A program made the translations under genes and the position numbers. From assembly GCF_025562715.2 (NCBI RefSeq), contig NZ_JAPFCC010000001.1:2870501-2934500 (forward strand): 64,000 bases of DNA, written 5' to 3'. Shown piece after piece: positions 53,046-60,765 of this stretch. The notes beneath the pieces were generated by a model. The model did not search any database, was not told where the DNA came from, and saw only the letters and a program-made list of their open reading frames with translations. Origin of the DNA: Endozoicomonas gorgoniicola (GTDB lineage Bacteria > Pseudomonadota > Gammaproteobacteria > Pseudomonadales > Endozoicomonadaceae). The stretch's first letter is position 1; every line of letters begins with the position of its first letter.

Positions 53046-53909
53046 ATGACTGAACAGTTTGTTAAAATTGGACGCCGGAACCGCCTGAAAGTGGTTGATA
53101 AGGTCGGGTTCGGGGTATTTCTGGACGGTAAGCAGTTCGACGAAATTCTGCTACCCAAACGATTTGTGCCGGAAGGCTGCTCGGTGGGTGATGAAGTCGA
53201 TGTCTTTATCTATCTGGATTCTGATGACTGCCTGATCGCTACGACTGAAACCCCATTCGCACAGATCGGCGAATTTGCCAGCCTGACCGTCAAACAGGTT
53301 AACCCCGTGGGTGCATTTCTCGACTGGAACCTGGGCAAAGACCTGTTATGCCCTTATCCGGAGCAGAAAAGCCGGATGGAAGCCGGTAAATCCTATGTGG
53401 TGTACCTGTACCAGGATGACCAGACCCGTCGCATTGTCGCTTCCAGCAAGATCAACCGTTTTCTGAACCAGCAAAAACCTGCCTACAAGAACGGTCAGCC
53501 TGTCTCTTTGCTGATCAGTGATCGTACCGATCTGGGATTTATGGCTATTATCAACAATCGCCACCAGGGATTGATTTTTGATAATGAAGTGCAGGAGTCC
53601 GGTAAAACCCTCCAGATTGGCAACCGTCTGGATGGCTTCATTAAACGGGTCAGAGATGACGGTAAAATTGATTTAAGCCTGAAAAAACCAGGTTTTGACA
53701 AAGGTGTAATGTCTGACCTGGGTCAGGCTATTCTCGACAAACTAAACGCCAACAACGGTTTTCTGCCAGTCAATGACAAAACCGACCCGGCAATCATTCG
53801 TAAACAATTTGGAGCCAGTAAGCGTACCTTTAAGATGGCTCTGGGTGGTTTATACAAACAGCGCCTGATCATTATTGAAGACAAAGGCATCCGTAAAACG
53901 GAAGCTTAA
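53046..53909 (+). CDS. S1 RNA-binding protein, CvfB/YitL family
   Basis: 287 residues from ATG 53046, with AGGA eight bases upstream; the frame extends to 52893 but the added part is not protein-like. Successive S1-like domains (VDKVGFGVFLDGKQFDEILLP; LTVKQVNPVGAFLDWNLGKDLL in part; LGFMAIINNRHQGLIFDNEV) and a C-terminal winged helix (AIIRKQFGASKRTFKMALGGLYKQ, in part). CvfB of Staphylococcus is a virulence regulator binding RNA; the role in Proteobacteria is not defined. Confidence 0.88.
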   Translation: MTEQFVKIGRRNRLKVVDKVGFGVFLDGKQFDEILLPKRFVPEGCSVGDEVDVFIYLDSDDCLIATTETPFAQIGEFASLTVKQVNPVGAFLDWNLGKDLLCPYPEQKSRMEAGKSYVVYLYQDDQTRRIVASSKINRFLNQQKPAYKNGQPVSLLISDRTDLGFMAIINNRHQGLIFDNEVQESGKTLQIGNRLDGFIKRVRDDGKIDLSLKKPGFDKGVMSDLGQAILDKLNANNGFLPVNDKTDPAIIRKQFGASKRTFKMALGGLYKQRLIIIEDKGIRKTEA

Positions 53910-53916
53910 CCCCGGA

Positions 53917-54618
53917 TCAAGCCCTGAGAATGCGCCTGTCAGCCAGGCGCTTCAAGGCATCCTGATCTTCGATGTGAGGCCACCAGCCCGGCAACAGTTG
54001 TTCAGCAATAACTCTGAACCAAGGGGCAATCAGAACCTCTTTATCCTTCAGCAGGTCTGACAGCTCACCACTGGACACCCACTGAACAGACGCCACCTCA
54101 TTCGGATTCAGAGCCAGTGTGACATTGGCTCTGGCAATAAGGATATAGTCCATTTCCTCTTCCACCCAGCCAACGCCCGATTCTGCCCGGTAATGCAGGC
54201 GGGTCATGGCGGTAAAATCATCTTCTGCCAGTTCGCCTGCAATACCCATCTCCTGAGCCAGTTTGCGAATCGCTGCGCGCTTAACCCCGGCACTGTCAGT
54301 CGTCTCCAGTTCATCTTCAGTATAAAGAGGGTGAGAACAACAGGTATTGGCCCAATAGCCGGGAAAGGTGATCTTTTCTGCCGAACGCTTCTGAATCAGC
54401 AGCTCTCCCACCGTATTGAACAACAACACACTGAACGCCCTGTGCAATACGCCAGCCCCCGTATGAGCGTGATATTTAGACACTCTGCCTGTCACTTCAT
54501 CATCCGCAGTCACGCCGATCAGGGTTTCTCCCATCAGGTCAGCCTGTTGCTGATTATCACAGTGGCTGTCAAGGTAGGTCTTCAGAGCATTTTCCTGATC
54601 AGGAAAAGATACAGGCAT
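53917..54618 (-). CDS. idi: Isopentenyl-diphosphate delta-isomerase, type 1, eukaryote-like
   Basis: 233 residues from ATG 54616-54618. Nudix-fold type 1 isomerase interconverting IPP and DMAPP. The active-site Cys is in WANTCCSHPLYTEDELE (in E. coli Idi the motif is TNSVCGHP), and the active-site Glu in GWVEEEMDYIL. The TCCSHP form, GVKRAAIRKLAQEMGI and TPWFKII-like IAPWFRVIAEQ resemble eukaryotic IDI1 more than E. coli Idi. A longer frame to 54705 exists but is not family-like. It is convergent with the CvfB-like gene (7 bp apart). Confidence 0.93.
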   Translation of the reverse strand: MPVSFPDQENALKTYLDSHCDNQQQADLMGETLIGVTADDEVTGRVSKYHAHTGAGVLHRAFSVLLFNTVGELLIQKRSAEKITFPGYWANTCCSHPLYTEDELETTDSAGVKRAAIRKLAQEMGIAGELAEDDFTAMTRLHYRAESGVGWVEEEMDYILIARANVTLALNPNEVASVQWVSSGELSDLLKDKEVLIAPWFRVIAEQLLPGWWPHIEDQDALKRLADRRILRA

Positions 54619-54969
54619 ATAGAGGCGGCTCCTTTGGTTCAAAGAGAATGAGTACCCAATAAGCCATAAATATTCGATTCCATTTGATCGGGTACTTAAA
54701 CACATAAAAAGTAGTCAATTTTTGGCGATAACAGCACAGCTTTTGCCATAGGGGCAAACAACTGCCACAGCGGTTTAGTCAGCCCGGAAGGTTGCAGAGA
54801 ATATCTGAATGTCTGACTGTTTTCCAAACTCCTCAATCTGCTTCACGTCCGAACATTAACAAAAAATAGTCAATATGTCGTAAAAAAAAGCTCATTTTTT
54901 AACCAGGAACTTGATTATACTCTCTAACATGAACACAATCGTCTCCCTCCAAATAAAGCAGTATTACCC
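54619..54969. promoter_or_regulatory. Intergenic region upstream of idi and the HpaR-like regulator
   Basis: No gene is evident. TAGTCAAT occurs twice (about 54712 and 54867), the second just before an A-rich run. TTGATTATACT near 54912 gives a good -10 (TATACT) for the MarR-type gene. MarR regulators often control themselves and a divergent gene, so idi may be a target; this is inference. Confidence 0.35.
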
Positions 54970-55392
54970 ATGCGTAAATACGAGACCTCTTTACCCCTGA
55001 AATTACTGAAAGCTCGTGAAGCTGCGATGAGTTTTTTCCGCCCGATACTTCAGGAACACTCCATTACTGAACAACAGTGGCGGGTTTTGCGGGTACTGAA
55101 TGACCATGAGGAAATGGAAACCAAGCAGCTGGCTGAAACCTGCTGCATTCTCAGCCCCAGCCTGACGGGTATTATCCAGCGTCTGGAGCAGCAGGAATAC
55201 GTTCATCGTCGTAAGTCTCCCGACGATCATCGCCGCACCCTGATCAGTGCCAGCGAAAAAGCCCGCAGCCTGCTGAAAGAAATGGCACCTGAAGTAGATG
55301 CCAGCTACCACAAACTGACCAGTAGCCTGTCAAAAGAAAAAATGGACATTCTGAACGAACTGCTCACAGACTTCAGCCAGATTAAGCCCTGA
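54970..55392 (+). CDS. MarR-family regulator, HpaR-like
   Basis: 140 residues, winged helix-turn-helix. LPLKLLKAREAAMSFFRPIL, then ITEQQWRVLRVL, ILSPSLTGIIQRLEQQEYV (recognition helix) and DDHRRTLISASEKA match the HpaR subgroup that represses homoprotocatechuate catabolism. No hpa genes are in the window, so its target is unknown. A 10-bp hairpin (55380-55406) overlaps its stop codon. Confidence 0.88.
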   Translation: MRKYETSLPLKLLKAREAAMSFFRPILQEHSITEQQWRVLRVLNDHEEMETKQLAETCCILSPSLTGIIQRLEQQEYVHRRKSPDDHRRTLISASEKARSLLKEMAPEVDASYHKLTSSLSKEKMDILNELLTDFSQIKP

Positions 55393-55406
55393 TCAGGGGC
55401 TTAATC
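55380..55406 (+). terminator. Hairpin overlapping the HpaR-like stop codon
   Basis: GATTAAGCCC / GGGCTTAATC, 10 bp perfect, loop of 7. No T run follows on either strand, so it is a weak terminator candidate or an RNA-end stabiliser. Confidence 0.45.
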
Positions 55407-55414
55407 TGTCGACA

Positions 55415-55504
55415 TTAAAGCTTTTCCAGGTTCAGTGCTTCCTGCTCTCCCAACCAGAACACATACTCAGTATGATCTTTCAGATCATCTCCGGTCGATT
55501 CCAT
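55415..55504 (-). CDS. Possible 29-residue small protein
   Basis: ATG 55502-55504 on the minus strand opens a 29-codon frame (starting MESTGDDLKDHTEY, ending ALNLEKL) with a strong Shine-Dalgarno AAGGAAG five bases upstream. Acidic, soluble, unrecognised. It lies in a 302-bp gap otherwise empty. The good ribosome site is the only argument. Confidence 0.3.
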   Translation of the reverse strand: MESTGDDLKDHTEYVFWLGEQEALNLEKL

Positions 55505-55694
55505 AACGCTTCCTTCCCCCATTAAAGTTTGCTGTATTGTCACAGGTCAATTTTTTTTCTGGCCAACGCCATTATTTTAAAAGAACTGTGCACTCTTATC
55601 ACTGAGTATAAAAGTACTGTCGTATAAAAATAATGATCAGGCAGGCTCAGGAAAATGTCGGATTCCTTTTTAATAACGCAATAATGAGAATGAT

Positions 55695-56162
55695 ATGATT
55701 ACCGGTAATCTGAAAGACATCGACGACATCCACCAGTTTAACCCCATCATCAAAATGGCAATGAAAGACATCATAGCCAGAATGGATGACGCACTGACCG
55801 CCTGCAAGCGTTACGAAGTCATGGGTGAAGACCTGTACTGGTACTCAGACACCCACGAAGGCTGTGACTGCGAAGTAACGACGCCTGAATTCCATGACCA
55901 GTACGTTGATATTGAAGTCGTCCTGAAAGGCCGTGAAGTGATTGGCTATTCCGAAAGCAATCAATACGACAGTGTGGCTGATGACCATATTCTGGATCAG
56001 GATGTCGCCTATGTTGAAGGCATTAAAGATGAAAGGTACCTGTCTCTGGGCGAAGGTGACTTTGCCATTTTCTATCCGGGCGATATTCACCGCCCCTGCT
56101 ACCGTAAGGACGATAAAAAGATTCAGAAAGCGGTAATCAAAATCAATAAGGCGCTACTGTAG
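55695..56162 (+). CDS. YhcH/NanQ-family protein (DUF386)
   Basis: 155 residues, single cupin-like YhcH/YjgK/YiaL domain: ITGNLKDIDD, HDQYVDIEVVLKGREVIGYS, FAIFYPGDIHRPCY and KAVIKIN. NanQ members are N-acetylneuraminate anomerases. His and Glu metal ligands are visible in EFHDQYVDIEV and DIHRP. No other nan genes are near, so the sugar is not fixed. Confidence 0.88.
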   Translation: MITGNLKDIDDIHQFNPIIKMAMKDIIARMDDALTACKRYEVMGEDLYWYSDTHEGCDCEVTTPEFHDQYVDIEVVLKGREVIGYSESNQYDSVADDHILDQDVAYVEGIKDERYLSLGEGDFAIFYPGDIHRPCYRKDDKKIQKAVIKINKALL

Positions 56163-56220
56163 CCGTACCAAAAAAACCAATCGAAAGCGAGTCGCAGATA
56201 CTGATGTCGGCAAATCCCTG

Positions 56221-56248
56221 CCGGAGATCCACTAAGCGGGATCTCCGG
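56221..56248 (-). terminator. Hairpin at the 3' end of the YiiX-like gene
   Basis: CCGGAGATCC / GGATCTCCGG, 10 bp perfect with 8-nt loop; the stop codon of the minus-strand gene lies in the loop. No T run follows. Confidence 0.45.
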
Positions 56249-56936
56249 AGACTGTCCCTACCAGACTCCAGTACTTGTTGATTGTCAGATATCTTGCGAG
56301 ATCCCGGGGGACAGATTGCCTGGCGTTTATTGCCATGTAGATTAAGGATTTAGAAAGCCCCATAACTGCCTGATAAAGCGCTATTGGAAGATAAGTACAA
56401 ATTGCTCCTGAAAACAGACTGCCGGGTCTGCTCAGTTCGGCAGGCGGCTCGGTTCTGTTATTTTTCCACAAACTATGGGCGTATGCCTGGGCATAGGCTG
56501 TAAATTCTGATGAGCCCAGAAATGATGGAGCGATAGAAAGTACGCTGTAGGAGCCGGGATTTACCACTTTATGGTGACTTTTAAAATGATAATCTTTATG
56601 AAATATCCATACATAACCCAATGAGGCTGCCTGAGCGGGAAGTAATTTTGACATTTTAGTATCTTCCTTATCTTCTATTGAGCTTTTGATTATCAGGCGG
56701 TAGACACTCCAGATTTTGTTATTCTCAGAATAGATAAGGTTTAAGCAGTGTCCTGTGGGTACTGTCATCTCAAAAATATAAGGACGATTATAGGTACCGC
56801 TGGCATCATCTTGCATGCTGGTTTCAGCGACCATGGCTACATGGGTTATTAGCTCTTCTGTTGGCTCTTTATCCTGTCTGTGCTGGATAAGAATATCTCC
56901 CTTCCTCAAATCGGTTATATGTAAGCTGGGATTCAT
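56232..56936 (-). CDS. Putative permuted papain-fold (YiiX-like) protein
   Basis: 234 residues from ATG 56934-56936 (AGGA eight bases upstream). LRKGDILIQHRQ near the start, then THVAMVAETS (candidate catalytic His about residue 36) and much later FSGAICTYLPIALYQAVMG (candidate catalytic Cys about 175) give the His-before-Cys order of permuted NlpC/P60-like enzymes such as YiiX/YebB. Typical members are lipid- or peptidoglycan-active hydrolases; the activity here is unproven. No signal peptide. A truncated second copy of its C-terminus lies immediately upstream (57079-57279). Confidence 0.6.
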   Translation of the reverse strand: MNPSLHITDLRKGDILIQHRQDKEPTEELITHVAMVAETSMQDDASGTYNRPYIFEMTVPTGHCLNLIYSENNKIWSVYRLIIKSSIEDKEDTKMSKLLPAQAASLGYVWIFHKDYHFKSHHKVVNPGSYSVLSIAPSFLGSSEFTAYAQAYAHSLWKNNRTEPPAELSRPGSLFSGAICTYLPIALYQAVMGLSKSLIYMAINARQSVPRDLARYLTINKYWSLVGTVSGDPA

Positions 56937-57078
56937 TGCTATATCCTTAGGCGGGAACCTGACGTATAAAAAATAATTAGTTTCTGTCTTTATCTGCAAC
57001 CGGAGGTTTAGCTATTAAGGGCAATGTGAATGCAAACAATTTATGCGAAAACCAGTAAGAAGTCAGTTAACCGCTTTT

Positions 57079-57279
57079 TCAGGATACTGTCCCTACCAGG
57101 CTCCAGTACTTATTGACTGTCAGGTATCTTGCCAGGTCCGGTGGGAGTGACTGTTGGGCGTTTAGCGCCATATAGATAAAGGATTTAGAAAGCCCCATCG
57201 CAGCCTGATAAAGGGCTATTGGCAGATAAGAGCAAATTTCTCCCGAAAATGAAAATAAAGATGAACACTGAAAAGCCAT
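57079..57279 (-). pseudogene. Truncated copy of the YiiX-like C-terminus
   Basis: 66 codons repeating the last ~65 residues of the neighbour: ICSYLPIALYQAAMGLSKSF against ICTYLPIALYQAVMGLSKSL, and DLARYLTVNKYWSLVGTVS against DLARYLTINKYWSLVGTVS. The DNA matches at roughly four of five bases. The His-containing N-terminal half is absent, so it is most likely the remnant of a tandem duplication. Confidence 0.8.
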
Positions 57280-57284
57280 AGCCC

Positions 57285-57326
57285 ATATACAGGAAAGGCT
57301 TCAAAACTGAAGCCTTTCCTGTATAT
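57285..57326. repeat. 19-bp perfect inverted repeat abutting the tRNA-Arg 3' end
   Basis: Left arm 57285-57303 (ATATACAGGAAAGGCTTCA) and right arm 57308-57326 with a 4-nt loop. On the minus strand it begins at the terminal A of the tRNA CCA, so it may act as the tRNA terminator or processing hairpin, although no T run follows. Confidence 0.9.
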
Positions 57327-57402
57327 GGCGCTCCCGACAGGATTCGAACCTGTGACCTGCCGCTTAGGAGGCGGCTGCGCTATCCAACTGTGCCACGGGA
57401 GC
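57326..57402 (-). tRNA. tRNA-Arg(CCT)
   Basis: 77-nt cloverleaf on the minus strand: acceptor GCTCCCG / CGGGAGC, anticodon stem GCCGC / GCGGC with loop CTCCTAA (anticodon CCT, decoding AGG), T arm ACAGG-TTCGAAT-CCTGT, discriminator G and encoded CCA. Confidence 0.97.
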
Positions 57403-57512
57403 ATAGAAAAGCCAGCGGGCTACTGTGTTGTTCCGGCTGGCTTGCTGCGTATTGTAACCAAATCTGTGCTGGTTTCAAATATTGTCTGCGCTATAAACTA
57501 CGACTATCGGAA

Positions 57513-57704
57513 TTATTTGCTGTCATTGTGATACAGGCGATCAAGTTCGCGTTCAAAACTCAGCATTTTCTGTGCAAGTTTCGCACTATCTACTACGAGC
57601 GTGCCATTGAGGTACGCTTCTCTGAGAGCCCTGACTCTCTCTTCTGAACTTCCGACTTCTACTACCTGAGTCGCTTTATACTCTGGCTGGACTTTATCTT
57701 CCAT
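57513..57704 (-). CDS. Small FlgM-like (anti-sigma-28) protein
   Basis: 63 residues, with a strong GGGAGGAATC Shine-Dalgarno before the ATG. The region ERVRALREAYLNGTLVVDSA followed by KLAQKMLSFERELD resembles the C-terminal sigma-28-binding helices of FlgM (ALKQAIADGTYxVD...IAxKLLxFE pattern). It is shorter than typical FlgM (about 95-105) and no flagellar genes are in the window, so the assignment is tentative. Confidence 0.55.
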   Translation of the reverse strand: MEDKVQPEYKATQVVEVGSSEERVRALREAYLNGTLVVDSAKLAQKMLSFERELDRLYHNDSK

Positions 57705-58027
57705 GATTCCTCCCGTGCCTGACGAATCATAAATAATGTCATAACCTGATCAAGGCTTCCAGTGAACTCTATCTCATTATTCGGCAAACGGTGTCGTAAA
57801 TTGAAAATGAGTTCAGCAGTAGAATTCTCAGCTCACTTTTAGTAAATAACAACCGATAAAACCTGTAATCCAGCCTGGAAGACCATCTCTTGGGCAATAT
57901 TTGTATTTTCCAGATACTTAGTGGGATACTGGTAGAGTTATAGCCTGCGCCCAAAGGACTAAGAGTCGGTACAAGCCAGGCAACCTAGACTACTTTAAGA
58001 AAAATAAAAGGACATGAGGACAGGACT
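57705..58027. other. 323-bp intergenic region between the FlgM-like gene and mlaA
   Basis: No gene supported; a 61-codon minus-strand frame at 57769-57954 has no ribosome site and looks like chance. The region should hold the divergent promoters of both neighbours. GAGGACAGGACT at its end is the mlaA ribosome site. Confidence 0.4.
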
Positions 58028-58753
58028 GTGACTTTTATTTCTTGTTCTGATAAACGTTGTGTGATGTCGCGAATACTGCAATTGCTAACCGCAGTACTCC
58101 TGACTGGATTTATCTCAAGCTCCCATGCTGCTAAAGGCGTATCTTTCGATGATCCATGGGAAAATGTGAACCGTTCGGTTTTTGGGTTCAACGAATGGAT
58201 TGATACCTATGCCCTGAAACCTGTGGCAAAAGGTTACGACACCATAACACCGAAGCCTGTTCAACAGCTGGTCAGCAACTTCTTTTCCAACCTTGGAGAA
58301 ATCCGTAATGCCGCCAACTCCTTACTGCAACTGAAAGCAGGCGACACCCTGGCTGCTATTGGTCGCTTTGGCATTAACTCCACCATTGGCATGCTGGGAA
58401 TACTTGACGTCGCCGGTCCCCTTGGGATTGAAAAGCGCTATCAGGATTTCGGCCTGACGCTGGCGCGCTGGGATGTTCCATCGGGTCCTTTTGTTGTAGT
58501 GCCACTGCTGGGGCCTAGAACGGTTCGTTCAGGGGTTGGCATTATCCCGGACAGCATGGTCAGCCCGAAACAAATGGTTGAGCCTCAGGGTGACCGTCTG
58601 TTTGTAAACGGTCTGGATCTCGTCAACACCCGGGCGGCCCTGCTCAGTTCTGAAGAACTGATTGTCGGCGACCGCTATTCTTTTATTCGTGATGCTTACC
58701 TGCAACGCCGTAACTATATTATCACGGGCGAATTACCTGATGATGACTTTTAA
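58028..58753 (+). CDS. mlaA: MlaA (VacJ)-family outer-membrane lipid asymmetry protein, no lipobox
   Basis: 241 residues from GTG 58028, which has GAGGA seven bases upstream; ATG 58064 would give a tidier signal peptide but has no ribosome site. MlaA motifs: DDPWENVNRSVFGFNEWID, NFFSNLGEIRNAANSLLQ, GILDVAGPLGIEKRYQDFG and GPFVVVPLLGPRTVRSG. MlaA removes misplaced phospholipids from the outer leaflet. The signal ends ISSSHAAKG with no Cys, so unlike the E. coli lipoprotein it looks cleaved by signal peptidase I. It is followed by the RssB-like pair, as in Pseudomonas. Confidence 0.93.
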   Translation: MTFISCSDKRCVMSRILQLLTAVLLTGFISSSHAAKGVSFDDPWENVNRSVFGFNEWIDTYALKPVAKGYDTITPKPVQQLVSNFFSNLGEIRNAANSLLQLKAGDTLAAIGRFGINSTIGMLGILDVAGPLGIEKRYQDFGLTLARWDVPSGPFVVVPLLGPRTVRSGVGIIPDSMVSPKQMVEPQGDRLFVNGLDLVNTRAALLSSEELIVGDRYSFIRDAYLQRRNYIITGELPDDDF

Positions 58754-59025
58754 ATTCCGGCCACCATGCCCTGTGGATCTTTAGAATGAGGTCCATGGTC
58801 TTTCTGATACCCAATACATATTCCAGACCTGAATAGACCAAACAGTGGTACTGCCACAATCCTGAGATTAATAGATCACATCCCTACACATTCGCTTGCA
58901 GCCACCACAGGTTGAGAGTATGTTTCAGATGTATCTGACAGCCGTGTTCCAAAGGTGGTTTAACAATCTATGCACAGGACTTTGCAAGACCGGTCTTCTT
59001 TTCCTCAACTGCTGTGGCAATTTTC

Positions 59026-60204
59026 ATGAGCAAAGCTGGTAATACCATCCTTGTTATTGATGATGACACGATCGTCAGAGAAAGCATTGTTGCTTATCTT
59101 GAAGACAGTGGCTTCAATATTCTGCAGGCTGAAAATGGTGAGCAGGGACTTGCCGTCTACAATGAGTCCCAGCCCGACCTGATCCTCTGTGACCTCCGTA
59201 TGCCCCGGATGGATGGGCTTGGGGTGTTACGCAATGTCAGGGAAATTTCACCTGAACTCCCCTTTATCGTTGTATCCGGCGCCGGGGTCATGGCCGACGT
59301 GGTGGAAGCCTTGCGCCTGGGAGCCAGTGATTACATCATCAAGCCGATAGTCGATCTGGAAGTGCTGGAATACGCCATCAACCGCGCTCTGGAAAATGCC
59401 CAGCTGGCGGTTGAAAACCGCCGTTATCGTGAAAGCCTTGAAGAAGCCATAAGAACACTTGAAGGCAATCTGCAACTCCTGAAGGAAGACCAGAAAGCTG
59501 GCCGTGAAGTTCAAATGCGCATGCTTCCCCAGAAGCCTCTTGAGTTTGCAGGCTACCGGGTCGACCACCACATTATCCCTTCACTCTACCTGAGTGGTGA
59601 TTTCGTTGACTACTTTGCCCTGAACGACCACTGTTTTGCCTTTTACCTGGCGGATGTTTCCGGGCATGGCGCATCATCAGCCTTCGTCACAGTGCTGCTA
59701 AAGCACATGTCCATTAACCTGCTACAGGAATATCAGTCACACGGTGGAAAAGTCAGGGTCAAGCCATCCCACGTACTTAGTTATATCAACAAAAATCTGT
59801 TGAAAAGCGGACTGGGCAAACATGTTGCTGTATTTGGCGGCGTTGTCGATATCAGAAACCACAGCCTGACTTACGCCTTCGGCGGACATTACCCTCTGCC
59901 GATCATGCATGAACCGGATAAAACGTATTCGATTGAAGGGCGTGGACTGCCGGTAGGCCTGTTTGAAGACGCACGCTTTGAGGATGTGACGATCAGCTTG
60001 CCTGAGCAATTCACCTTAACTATCCTGTCAGACGGTATTCTTGAGGTACTCCCTCAGTCTTCTCTTGAAGAAAAAGAGCAATATTTGTTGTCTGTGATCA
60101 GGGATGGTGCCAATTCCGTACCTGCGCTCACGAAAAAGCTCGGGCTTGACGCCATGCGTGAAGCACCGGATGATATCGCTTTGCTAGTACTGGCTCGAAA
60201 CTGA
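59026..60204 (+). CDS. RssB-like response regulator with PP2C (SpoIIE-type) phosphatase domain
   Basis: 392 residues from ATG 59026. A receiver domain (about 7-125; phospho-acceptor Asp in LILCDLRMPRMDG; Lys in YIIKPIVD) is joined by a helical linker to a PP2C/SpoIIE domain with metal-binding Asp in LADVSGHGASSAF and SDGILEV. This is the architecture of Pseudomonas RssB, which with the STAS protein RssC controls a partner-switching pathway to RpoS. E. coli RssB lacks active phosphatase motifs; here they are present. The STAS gene follows directly. Confidence 0.9.
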   Translation: MSKAGNTILVIDDDTIVRESIVAYLEDSGFNILQAENGEQGLAVYNESQPDLILCDLRMPRMDGLGVLRNVREISPELPFIVVSGAGVMADVVEALRLGASDYIIKPIVDLEVLEYAINRALENAQLAVENRRYRESLEEAIRTLEGNLQLLKEDQKAGREVQMRMLPQKPLEFAGYRVDHHIIPSLYLSGDFVDYFALNDHCFAFYLADVSGHGASSAFVTVLLKHMSINLLQEYQSHGGKVRVKPSHVLSYINKNLLKSGLGKHVAVFGGVVDIRNHSLTYAFGGHYPLPIMHEPDKTYSIEGRGLPVGLFEDARFEDVTISLPEQFTLTILSDGILEVLPQSSLEEKEQYLLSVIRDGANSVPALTKKLGLDAMREAPDDIALLVLARN

Positions 60205-60765
60205 ATGACTGCTGGAAAAATACAATTCGCAGAAAATGAAGGCACTTATGTGCTGAAATTCCTGGGTGAAATTCGCTTAACCCTGTGTTCCTCTCTGGAA
60301 AGCTTTCTGGACAACATGTTTAACGATCCGGATTTCAGTTCGGTCATCATAAATCTGTCTGAAACGTCAACGATTGACAGCACATCCCTTGGCATACTGG
60401 CAAAACTGTCCATTCAGGCCAAAAAACGTTTTAACCTTGTCCCCATCCTTATTTCCACCAAAGACGATATTACCCGGATTCTGCTCAGCATGGGGTTTGA
60501 TTCCGTCTTTGTCCTTGTCCGGGAGTTCGATGAGCTGATTGAGCTACCGATGAACGACCTGCCCTGTGAAAGCAGTACAGAACCCGCCACTCAGGAACGG
60601 GTTCTGAATGCCCACAAAGTACTGATGTCGTTGAATGAAGATAACCGCAAAGCGTTCAGTAAACTGGTCGAGCAACTGGAAAAAGGTCAGACATCCCGCG
60701 ACGAGGACGACGAGGGCGAGGACGACGACAAGGACGACGACAAGGACGATAATTCAGATAGCTGA
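60205..60765 (+). CDS. STAS-domain anti-sigma-factor antagonist with acidic tail
   Basis: 186 residues. STAS domain (about 8-110) with VIINLSETSTIDSTSLGILA, where the Ser/Thr after Asp is the usual phosphorylation site and would be a substrate of the upstream phosphatase. The C-terminus is a nearly pure Asp/Glu/Lys tail (last 22 residues). It starts right after the phosphatase stop (TGAATG). The tail's stop is read through by the convergent dusA end (12-bp overlap). Confidence 0.88.
   Translation: MTAGKIQFAENEGTYVLKFLGEIRLTLCSSLESFLDNMFNDPDFSSVIINLSETSTIDSTSLGILAKLSIQAKKRFNLVPILISTKDDITRILLSMGFDSVFVLVREFDELIELPMNDLPCESSTEPATQERVLNAHKVLMSLNEDNRKAFSKLVEQLEKGQTSRDEDDEGEDDDKDDDKDDNSDS

Noticed and set aside
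57769..57954. 61-codon minus-strand frame between the FlgM-like gene and mlaA
   Set aside because: No ribosome site, no recognisable features, and the region should contain promoters.
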